Shown one piece after another: positions 1-5,852 of a DNA stretch of 6,941 bases. The stretch is from Nitrospirota bacterium (lineage in GTDB: Bacteria > Nitrospirota > Thermodesulfovibrionia > UBA6902 > BMS3Bbin08), in NCBI GenBank assembly GCA_016208845.1, contig JACQXH010000225.1:1-6941 (forward strand). The letters are read 5' to 3'. Within the stretch, counting starts at the first letter, position 1. Every line of letters starts with the position of its first letter. A model generated the notes under the pieces. That model was not told the DNA's origin and searched no databases. It saw only the letters and a program-made list of their open reading frames with translations. Both the position numbers and the translations under genes were made by a program.

Positions 1-960
1 GAACGGTGTTAGCTTAGAGTATTCATAAAGGGTCGACATTGCGTTGCTTTCAGTAGAGACACCGCTTTCCTCTATTGCGGCAACAGGATTAAGCCCGCCG
101 ACGATCACTATCCCCACCTTGTCTATGCCGACCGGGATTTCCAGCAGCAGCTTATTGGGGCTTCCTATGAGCATTACCCCTTTTATTCCCCGTGCCGCCA
201 TAGTTTCAGTGAGTCTCCTCGCCGCATCAAGGCAAACAAGAGGTATCTCCCTGAAGCTCGCCAATATCCTTCCTGACTTCCCCTTTGCCAGTCCTGAGAC
301 ATCGGTCATCTTGCTCTTTATGAATATCTCAAGCGGGTCAAGAGATGAGCCTTCGTAACTGATAAGCGACACGAATCTCACCGGCTTACCGTCGATTATC
401 TCTGCAACACCTCCGAACTTTGAGGTTACAGGGATACCTGCCTTGAGAAAGATGCCGTTGATAGTAACACTGCATACAGTTCCAATACCGATCTTGCCCT
501 TCGGGACTATGACATCGCCTATCCTTCCCCCGCCCCGCGCAAATATTACCCTGTCGCTCATCACATAGGGTGATGAGAAGATCGGCCTCAGCATTGTCAT
601 CACGTTCTTCTGTTCTTCTTCCGGGAAGAAAGAGATGTTAAGAATAACATTGCCCTTTAAGGTCTCAAGATTGATCGTGGTTAGATATGAAAGAGATTCG
701 ATCTTGCTTATTACAAATCCGAGTTTCTGTGACACATGAGAGTGCTGAATCTCGTTCCTGCCTTTGTCCGTGATCTTCCTGCCCTCCTTGCCGAACACTT
801 CCGTAAGTCCCCTTTCATCAAGGATCTTCAGGTGGTAGCGGACCGTCCTTTCGGTAAGGTCGATCCCGAGCAGTTTTAACTGATTCGATATTTCCTTTGA
901 ACCTATTACGTCCGTGTGTTTATTAAGTATTTTGAGTATTGAAAACATGGTATTACTCAT
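1..960 (-). CDS. nrpR: NrpR-family transcriptional regulator (winged helix + NRD/DUF128), 3' end outside window
   Basis: Reading down from ATG at 960 gives 320 codons with no stop before the window edge, so the C-terminus is cut off. Residues about 5-70 form a winged helix (segment SKEISNQLKLLGIDLTERTV, then RYHLKIL). Residues about 95-320 match the NrpR regulatory domain (DUF128): VPKGKIGIGTVCSVTING, LKAGIPVTSKFGG, SLDPLEIFIKSKMTDV, ILASFREIP and VGGLNPVAAIEESGVS. Only one NRD is visible, as in the shorter single-NRD members of the family, so most of the protein is probably here. In methanogens NrpR represses nitrogen-assimilation genes and is released from DNA by 2-oxoglutarate. The start is supported by GGAG six bases upstream; another ATG lies at codon 5. 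It begins 22 bp after the stop of a glutamate synthase-like gene and is very likely co-transcribed with it, suggesting autoregulation of a nitrogen operon. The family call is firm; the exact regulon is inferred. Confidence 0.9.
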   Translation of the reverse strand, partial: MSNTMFSILKILNKHTDVIGSKEISNQLKLLGIDLTERTVRYHLKILDERGLTEVFGKEGRKITDKGRNEIQHSHVSQKLGFVISKIESLSYLTTINLETLKGNVILNISFFPEEEQKNVMTMLRPIFSSPYVMSDRVIFARGGGRIGDVIVPKGKIGIGTVCSVTINGIFLKAGIPVTSKFGGVAEIIDGKPVRFVSLISYEGSSLDPLEIFIKSKMTDVSGLAKGKSGRILASFREIPLVCLDAARRLTETMAARGIKGVMLIGSPNKLLLEIPVGIDKVGIVIVGGLNPVAAIEESGVSTESNAMSTLYEYSKLTPF

Positions 961-982
961 GGCTAACTCCGTTCCATAACTC

Positions 983-2557
983 TTAACATAATAGTATCCT
1001 TTGCGCCTCTTCCATGTCTGCTTCCATCACATATGGGATGCCGGTCACTTCCGTGGCCTCTTTTGTCAGCGAAACGAGGTCGCTTCTGTCCAGATATTTA
1101 AGTGCAAATTTTCTTGTGCCGGCCATAAACTGCTGGAGCCCGGCCTTGAGCCTGTCGCAAAATGTATACATTGCAACAGCGGCAAGAGGAAGTTTATTGA
1201 AATCCTTTCCGAAACGCCCCTTCAGCATTTCGAGATTAATGAATATCCTCTCCGCAGCATCACCGTATTTCTTTATGTCAGCCGGGATCTTGTCTTCAGC
1301 GATCCAGTGCTGTATGTTTTTCCCTATGAATGCCGGTATCATCAGCGCCCTGCCCATGCATACTGCTTTGAAATGCGGCGCTCCGAGGGCCAGTGCCTTG
1401 AAGATGTGGTCTTCAAGGGAAAAACCCCCTGCAATAGCAAGGTCGGGGACATACATCCCTTTTGCCTTTAACTGCGATGCAAACTTGTACGCTATCGACT
1501 GGAGATAAATAGTCGGTATCCCCCATTCGTTCATCATCCTCCACGGACTCATGCCTGTACCGCCGCCGGCCCCGTCTATCGTCAGCAGGTCAATCTCAGC
1601 GTCAGAAGCAAATCTCATGGCCCTCGCGAGGTCGGTTATACGGAATGCGCCTGTCTTCAGGGATACAAACTTCGCACCGGCGTCCCTGTAATGCCCCACT
1701 GATTTTACAAATTCATCATGGCTCACCATGCCTAGTCTTGAGTGCCTCTCAAATTCCATTATTTCTTCCTCTTTAAACGCCTTTCTTACAAGGTGGTCTT
1801 CCGGATCCGGGATTACCATGTAGCCCTTCTTTTTCAGGTCGAGCGCCTGTTCAATTGACCTCAGTTTGACCTCACCGCCGATGTTTTTCGCGCCCTGTCC
1901 CCATTTAAGCTCTATGCACCTGACACCGAGTTTCTCGATCGCGTATTCCGCAGAGCTGATCCGCGTGTCTTCCACATTCTGCTGGAGGATGATCTCACCT
2001 GTGCCGTCGTACCAGTCATTGAAAGCCTTCACCCTTTTCTCAAGTTCAGGCGAGCGTACGACTTTCCCTTTTCTATATTCGGCTGAAGGGTCCATGCCTG
2101 CTACATTCTCTCCGATTATGACAATTATCCCCGAGATGGCAGCGCCGGCAGCAAGCCCATCCCAGTTGTCCTTTGCTATGTCGGTTGATCCCAGCGCTCC
2201 TGTAAAAACAGGAAGGCTGAGCTTCACTTTGTGTTTGTGACCAAGCATGGTTTCAGTAGATACATCGGGGAACATTGCTTTGTCATGATTGGCCTTCACG
2301 CCGGCAGCCCCTATGCACGTGCCCTGAATATTGAGATGCGAATAATCAACAGGATATTCCTTTGTCGCCCCTGCCGTAACCTTGCCGAACGGTTTGGGAT
2401 ATATTACCTCTCTTCCCCTATATGATGATTTCGCTACTTCACACAATCCTGTACAGCCATCAAGACAGACCGAGCACAGCCCCGATTGCGGGGACTGGTC
2501 CGGAACCCTGTTCCTCGTCCCTGTGGCTGAACTTGCATTGGGTGTTCCGTAATTCAT
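983..2557 (-). CDS. Glutamate synthase-like FMN-domain protein, paralog B (524 aa)
   Basis: This is a stand-alone homologue of the FMN/synthase domain of glutamate synthase (GltB central region). Family marks are KWGQGAK (residues 218-224, followed by GGEVK), IDGAGGGTGMSP (327-338, the FMN-phosphate loop region, IDGHDGGTGASP in GltB), AGGF (376-379) and a GltB-like C-terminal GLQQFMAGT. There is no N-terminal glutaminase domain. The CX5CX4C motif that ligates the 3Fe-4S cluster in GltB is missing; the equivalent stretch reads AVCMGRALMIPAFIGKN. Instead the N-terminus carries C28-x2-C31-x3-C35-x3-C39, a possible Fe-S or zinc site. The protein is cytosolic, with no signal peptide or membrane segment. 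The start is well supported by AGGAGG six bases before ATG. It is the second of two tandem paralogs and sits just upstream of nrpR, so a role in 2-oxoglutarate/glutamate metabolism is likely. The real substrate and electron donor cannot be read from the sequence. Confidence 0.88.
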   Translation of the reverse strand: MNYGTPNASSATGTRNRVPDQSPQSGLCSVCLDGCTGLCEVAKSSYRGREVIYPKPFGKVTAGATKEYPVDYSHLNIQGTCIGAAGVKANHDKAMFPDVSTETMLGHKHKVKLSLPVFTGALGSTDIAKDNWDGLAAGAAISGIIVIIGENVAGMDPSAEYRKGKVVRSPELEKRVKAFNDWYDGTGEIILQQNVEDTRISSAEYAIEKLGVRCIELKWGQGAKNIGGEVKLRSIEQALDLKKKGYMVIPDPEDHLVRKAFKEEEIMEFERHSRLGMVSHDEFVKSVGHYRDAGAKFVSLKTGAFRITDLARAMRFASDAEIDLLTIDGAGGGTGMSPWRMMNEWGIPTIYLQSIAYKFASQLKAKGMYVPDLAIAGGFSLEDHIFKALALGAPHFKAVCMGRALMIPAFIGKNIQHWIAEDKIPADIKKYGDAAERIFINLEMLKGRFGKDFNKLPLAAVAMYTFCDRLKAGLQQFMAGTRKFALKYLDRSDLVSLTKEATEVTGIPYVMEADMEEAQRILLC

Positions 2558-2589
2558 TGGGAACCTCCTATAGCTGAAAAGTTATCTAC

Positions 2590-2620
2590 CAGTCCCCTGA
2601 GAATTGCTCTCAGGGGACTG
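2590..2620 (-). promoter_or_regulatory. Perfect 13-bp intercistronic hairpin between the two GltB-like genes
   Basis: Arms CAGTCCCCTGAGA (2590-2602) and TCTCAGGGGACTG (2608-2620) are exact reverse complements around a 5-base loop, in the 84-bp gap between the paralogs. On the minus strand the stem is followed by GTAGATAACTTTTCAG, not a run of U directly after the stem, so it is a poor intrinsic terminator. More likely roles are a partial terminator/attenuator or an RNA-processing and stability element that sets different levels for upstream paralog A and downstream paralog B plus nrpR. The hairpin is certain; its function is inferred. Confidence 0.7.
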
Positions 2621-2641
2621 ATTTAATCTATCGGGAAAAGT

Positions 2642-4237
2642 CTATTTCCCTTTCAAGACCTTCAATGCTTCCTTCCTGTATGCGTCCATCAGATAAGGTA
2701 TGCCTGTGACCTTTGCGCATTCATCGGTCAGGGACATCAGTTCATTTCTCGTGATCGATTCTAAATTGAAACACCGGGCCCCGGCCATCAGCTGCTGAAG
2801 GCCGACCTTGATCTTCTGGGAGTAGCTGTAAATACCGATAGCGCCAAGAGGGATGTTCTTGATCTCCTGATTGCCGACTATGTTCTTCACATCCTCATAA
2901 TTAACGAATATCTCTTCAATGGTGCTGCCGTACTCGCTCACTGTCTTAGGCAGGTCGTTTGCCTTTATCCACTTGGCGATGTTCTTTCCTACCATTCCGG
3001 GGATCATCAATGCACGACCCATGCAAACGGCCTTTGTATATGGCGCGCCGAGGGCCAATGCCTTAAAAACGCCGTCTTCACTGCTGAAACCGCCGGCAAA
3101 GGCAATGTCAGGAACCCGCTCGCCCTGTTTCTCGAGTATCTTGCAGAACTCGTATGCTGCCGCGTGCAGGTACAGTGAAGGCATGCCCCATTCTTCCATC
3201 ATGCGCCAGGGGCTCATACCTGTGCCGCCGGGGGCGCCGTCAATGGTCAGAAGGTCGATCTTGGCCCTTGAGCTCCATTTGATCGCCATTGCAAGTTCCC
3301 TCAGGCCGTATGCGCCGGTCTTTAAAGTTACGCGTTTGAAGCCGAGCTTTCTGAGCCTGTTGACCTCTGCGTAAAAACCTTTCTCGTCAATAAAACCAAG
3401 CCGGCTGTGGCGTTCAAATTCCTTTATTGCCTTGTCCTTGAAGGCTGCCTGGACGATCGGGTCGGACGGATCAGGGGTGACTATATAACCGCGCTTCTGT
3501 AATTCGACCGCACGCTCAAGCGAGTGTACCTTTATCTCTCCGCCGATGCACTTGGCGCCCTGACCCCACTTCAGTTCAATGGTTTCAAGTTCGTGTTTGT
3601 CTATGATGTATTCGGCAACACCCAGGCGGGTGTCTTCGACATTCATCTGCACAAGTATCTCGCCATATCCATGATGATAGCGGCGGTAGGTCTCGATCCT
3701 CCGGTCCATGTCCGGGGCCTTTGTCACCTTATGCTTGTTGTTTAATTCAAGCTGCGGGTCGATACCGCATACGTTCTCACCGCACACAATAGTAACGCCG
3801 GAAATAGCGGCCCCTATTGCAAAATGTTCCCAGTTCTTGCGTGCTATCTCTGTTGACCCGAGTGCGCCTGTGAAGATCGGCACCTTCATCTTCACTTTTT
3901 TGGTCCAGCCGTATTCTGTTTCAGTATTGACATTCGGGAAGGTGGCTGTATCTGGATCGCCTACCTGTCCCTTGGGAAGCCCTTTGGCCCCGAGTGCGTA
4001 TCCCTGAATGTTCAGGTGTGAATAGTCAAGGGGATAATTCTTGTCGCCGCCAGCCGTTATTTCTCCGAACGGCCCCGGGTAGATGACCTCTCTGCCCCTG
4101 AATGTAGATTTAAATACTTCGCAATTTCCCCGGCATCCGTCTATACAACGGGTGCAAAGTCCGCTCATAGGTGATACACTTCTTGAACGGTTGTTTGTCC
4201 TGGTTGCGTCATTGGCGTTAGGTTGCTGCAGATTCAT
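2642..4237 (-). CDS. Glutamate synthase-like FMN-domain protein, paralog A (531 aa)
   Basis: This is the first gene of the tandem pair and aligns with paralog B over its whole length, with small gaps only (one near residues 85-97). Shared marks are KWGQGAK (223-229), IDGAPGGTGMSPWRMM (332-347), AGGF (381-384), VCMGRALMIP (404-413) and GLQQLMAG (479-486), all equivalent to the FMN-binding synthase domain of GltB. It has no glutaminase domain and lacks the CX5CX4C 3Fe-4S motif. The N-terminal cysteines C28, C31, C35 and C39 sit at exactly the same residue numbers as in paralog B and are followed by the same RGREVIYP block. A cofactor site and possibly a heteromeric partnership between the two proteins are plausible. 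The start has a strong Shine-Dalgarno (GGGAGG, five A's, ATG). It is probably the promoter-proximal gene of an operon ending in nrpR. Ammonia-dependent glutamate synthesis is one possibility; another amino-acid or 2-oxo-acid oxidoreductase is the alternative. Confidence 0.88.
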   Translation of the reverse strand: MNLQQPNANDATRTNNRSRSVSPMSGLCTRCIDGCRGNCEVFKSTFRGREVIYPGPFGEITAGGDKNYPLDYSHLNIQGYALGAKGLPKGQVGDPDTATFPNVNTETEYGWTKKVKMKVPIFTGALGSTEIARKNWEHFAIGAAISGVTIVCGENVCGIDPQLELNNKHKVTKAPDMDRRIETYRRYHHGYGEILVQMNVEDTRLGVAEYIIDKHELETIELKWGQGAKCIGGEIKVHSLERAVELQKRGYIVTPDPSDPIVQAAFKDKAIKEFERHSRLGFIDEKGFYAEVNRLRKLGFKRVTLKTGAYGLRELAMAIKWSSRAKIDLLTIDGAPGGTGMSPWRMMEEWGMPSLYLHAAAYEFCKILEKQGERVPDIAFAGGFSSEDGVFKALALGAPYTKAVCMGRALMIPGMVGKNIAKWIKANDLPKTVSEYGSTIEEIFVNYEDVKNIVGNQEIKNIPLGAIGIYSYSQKIKVGLQQLMAGARCFNLESITRNELMSLTDECAKVTGIPYLMDAYRKEALKVLKGK

Positions 4238-4277
4238 TTTTTCCTCCCTGTTTTTTTTAAAGTCTCATGAAAATTAA

Positions 4278-4294
4278 ACAGTACAATGCACTGT
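4278..4294. promoter_or_regulatory. 17-bp near-palindrome, candidate operator
   Basis: ACAGTACAATGCACTGT pairs at seven of eight positions around a central A. It lies about 40 bp upstream of the paralog A start codon, so it would be in the leader or promoter of the operon. It resembles a binding site for a dimeric helix-turn-helix protein. It does not match the GGAA-N6-TTCC or GGTA-N6-TACC operators known for archaeal NrpR. The XRE-type protein encoded just upstream is an alternative candidate binder. Confidence 0.35.
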
Positions 4295-4351
4295 GTTTAT
4301 GTTCGTGATCCTGTTCTCACCTCCTCGCATTAAGTAAATTTAAATTCACAC

Positions 4352-4374
4352 TTAATAAATTAAGTATTTATTAA
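4352..4374. promoter_or_regulatory. AT-rich 9-bp inverted repeat, candidate operator or UP-like element
   Basis: TTAATAAAT (4352-4360) and ATTTATTAA (4366-4374) are exact reverse complements separated by TAAGT. A related partial repeat, TTAAGT (4330-4335) with ACTTAA (4350-4355), overlaps it, so the motif TTAAGTA occurs twice about 30 bp apart. Repeated symmetric elements upstream of an operon suggest regulator binding, but in sequence this AT-rich such symmetry can occur by chance. Confidence 0.35.
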
Positions 4375-4432
4375 TAGCGCAGGCAAAAAAAATCCTAAAG
4401 ACTTTATATATGTTTAAAAGAGATGTGTCTTA

Positions 4433-5695
4433 TTATGTGCAAAAAACCAATAACTCCACCTCACCGTCTGATTTATTCTGCCATTCTGAGGGAACCGAGT
4501 CCTTCAGGTACAGAGAATCTCCTGTATGCAGCTTCCTCTCATTATGGTCTATTTTTACCAGGACCTCTCCTCTGAGCACACAGATTAATTCATTCTTCTT
4601 ATGCTGCAGGAAATGCCTTTTCAGTGTTTTTCCCCGATTGATAACCGTGAGATAAGCTGATGCGTCTCCATTTGACAGCACTGAATATATAGAATATTCA
4701 CCCTCTCTCTCGATAAGTCTTTGCCTGATCGATTCACGGGTAATATGCCACGGCAGTTCCTTTTGTTTAGCATCCCTCTGGAGCAGCTCTGTCGGGTCAA
4801 TATTGAGGGCGTCTGCTATCTGGATAAAAGAGCTTAGTGATGGGCTTATCTGGCTGTTCTCTATCTGAGATATAAAGCTCGGGGTCACATCGATCTTGTC
4901 TGCAAGCTCTTTCTGGCTCATGCCAAGCCTTGTCCTCGACTCTTTTATCCTGCTGCCTATCTCTGCAGGAGCGCTTTTCTTATGAAAACCTATGGAAATG
5001 TCTGCGGATTTGATCTCATAAGAATGCGGTTTAAACGCCTCTCTGTCCTGCCGGCCCTCAAGCTTATGGGCCTTGATGTACAGCTCTTCCCTTCTGCTGT
5101 ACAGTTCAAATACGACCTGGGTTATGTGCCTAAGATTTGCCTTGAACTTCTGGCTGTGGGCGTCCTTTTCCAGTATCCAGTAAGCAACGGTCTCAAGATC
5201 ATACAGCCGGGGGCACATATAGGTAAAGAACTTGTAAGTATCATCTTCATTGCCCCAAAGGTCCTGCATCCCTGTGAGGCTGTCAAATACATACCTGGCT
5301 CCTGGCGGCAGGCTTTCCTCAATCTGATTGAGCCTGCGCGTAAACTGATCGATGTTCTTGGGGTCTTCGATCCTGACGATATTCAATCCGGGCTTGTTCT
5401 TATAGAATTTAAGGAAAGTTTCATCGTTCTTTCCCTTGCCTGAGGTGAAACAATCAAAAAGTATTAAATGATCAGGGACCATAAAATCCTTTATCCTGCT
5501 CAATACGCTCTGGGGCGAACTGTTGAAGCTTACGTAAACGACTGTTTGAGATTCATGAAAGGATTGCTTGATGAAACTGTGAACAAATACATCGTAGGAG
5601 GTCCCGGCATCAACTTCCCAAACGATATTATCTCCAATATACAGGGAGTCAATGAGGATATCGAGATTTTTTACGCCGGATGATATTTTTTGCAT
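4433..5695 (-). CDS. Three-domain regulator: degenerate KaiC/RecA-like domain, XRE helix-turn-helix, cupin
   Basis: A 420-residue cytosolic DNA-binding protein with three parts. Residues 1 to about 225 follow the KaiC/RadA-like ATPase fold: GDNIVWEV (21-28), VVYVSFNSSPQSVL (52-65) and the Walker B-like ARYVFDSLT (133-141). The P-loop position, however, reads VDAGTSYD (28-35), so the Walker A Lys and Thr are Tyr34 and Asp35. The two catalytic Glu that follow YVS[LF] in KaiC are Asn58 and Ser59. ATP hydrolysis is therefore doubtful. Residues about 246-306 are a classic XRE helix-turn-helix (MSQKELADKI, then TPSFISQIENSQISPSLSSF). Residues about 345-420 are a cupin (NELICVLRGEV, then HTGDSLYLKDSVPSEWQN) with most metal-ligand histidines missing. 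Transcription starts from its own promoter, and an AGGTGA ribosome site lies nine bases before ATG. It precedes the glutamate synthase-like operon and diverges from the lhgO-like gene; either could be its target. The domains are clear; ligand and regulon are unknown. Confidence 0.88.
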   Translation of the reverse strand: MQKISSGVKNLDILIDSLYIGDNIVWEVDAGTSYDVFVHSFIKQSFHESQTVVYVSFNSSPQSVLSRIKDFMVPDHLILFDCFTSGKGKNDETFLKFYKNKPGLNIVRIEDPKNIDQFTRRLNQIEESLPPGARYVFDSLTGMQDLWGNEDDTYKFFTYMCPRLYDLETVAYWILEKDAHSQKFKANLRHITQVVFELYSRREELYIKAHKLEGRQDREAFKPHSYEIKSADISIGFHKKSAPAEIGSRIKESRTRLGMSQKELADKIDVTPSFISQIENSQISPSLSSFIQIADALNIDPTELLQRDAKQKELPWHITRESIRQRLIEREGEYSIYSVLSNGDASAYLTVINRGKTLKRHFLQHKKNELICVLRGEVLVKIDHNERKLHTGDSLYLKDSVPSEWQNKSDGEVELLVFCT

Positions 5696-5724
5696 GGCAA
5701 ACGGTCACCTTTTGCAATATTAAC

Positions 5725-5752
5725 TTTATATGAGGCTGATTTTGTTTGTCAA
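5725..5752 (-). promoter_or_regulatory. Sigma-70-type promoter for the KaiC-like/XRE/cupin gene
   Basis: On the minus strand, TTGACA (5752-5747) is followed after a 16-bp spacer by TATAAA (5730-5725), a perfect -35 and a five-of-six -10. Predicted transcription starts near 5718 and gives a leader of about 23 nt that contains the AAAGGTGA ribosome-binding site before the ATG at 5695. Confidence 0.7.
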
Positions 5753-5801
5753 GGACTAATTTTACCGTCTGGCCGTCCTCATTCAATGAATTAAATTTTC
5801 A

Positions 5802-5830
5802 TTAAAAATCTGCAAGTTTGGTAATATAGT
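5802..5830 (+). promoter_or_regulatory. Candidate promoter of the lhgO-like gene
   Basis: TATAGT (5825-5830, five of six to consensus) lies 17 bp after TTAAAA (5802-5807, four of six). The overlapping alternative -10, TAATAT (5822-5827), has an extended TGN in front. Either would give a very short leader before the ATG at 5853. It is divergent from the other promoter, with the two -35 regions about 50 bp apart. Confidence 0.4.
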
Positions 5831-5841
5831 GATACTTGCAG
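5810..5841. promoter_or_regulatory. 8-bp inverted repeat flanking the lhgO-like -10 box
   Basis: CTGCAAGT (5810-5817) and ACTTGCAG (5834-5841) are exact reverse complements 16 bp apart. The left arm falls between the proposed -35 and -10, and the right arm ends at the GGGAAG ribosome-binding site. The geometry fits a repressor operator; if transcription begins further upstream, an RNA hairpin next to the ribosome site is the alternative. Confidence 0.5.
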
Positions 5842-5852
5842 GGAAGATAACT

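Larger units (their letters stand above)
4238..4432 (-). other. AT-rich intergenic region upstream of the glutamate synthase-like operon
   Basis: This 195-bp gap between two genes on the same strand is the obvious place for the operon promoter. It holds two palindromes (4352-4374 and 4278-4294), a run of eight T on the minus strand at 4392-4385, and an unused perfect ribosome-binding sequence (AGGAGGTGA, 4325-4317). No clear sigma-70 -35/-10 pair and no sigma-54 GG-N10-GC pattern could be picked out by eye. No convincing terminator separates the upstream regulator gene, so some read-through into the operon is possible. Confidence 0.5.

Noticed and set aside
44..358. Plus-strand open frame of 104 codons
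   Set aside because: It lies wholly antisense to the well-supported nrpR coding sequence and its translation is low-complexity with no family resemblance.
1001..2425. Several plus-strand open frames opposite paralog B
   Set aside because: They are antisense to a long gene with clear family motifs and its own ribosome-binding site.
2919..4277. Plus-strand open frames opposite paralog A
   Set aside because: Same reason: antisense shadows of a conserved gene. None has a convincing start region.
4385..4431. Possible terminator of the fusion-regulator gene: eight T on the minus strand after a weak AAGAC/GTCTT pairing
   Set aside because: The stem is only 5 bp with a 24-base loop and is separated from the T-run, so it is not a credible intrinsic terminator.
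4238..4432. Sigma-54 promoter or archaeal NrpR operator (GGAA-N6-TTCC, GGTA-N6-TACC) upstream of the operon
   Set aside because: No GG-N10-GC pattern or matching operator was found when reading both strands.
4982..5443. Plus-strand frame of 153 codons within the fusion regulator
   Set aside because: It is antisense to the KaiC-like domain, whose alignable motifs show that the minus strand is coding.
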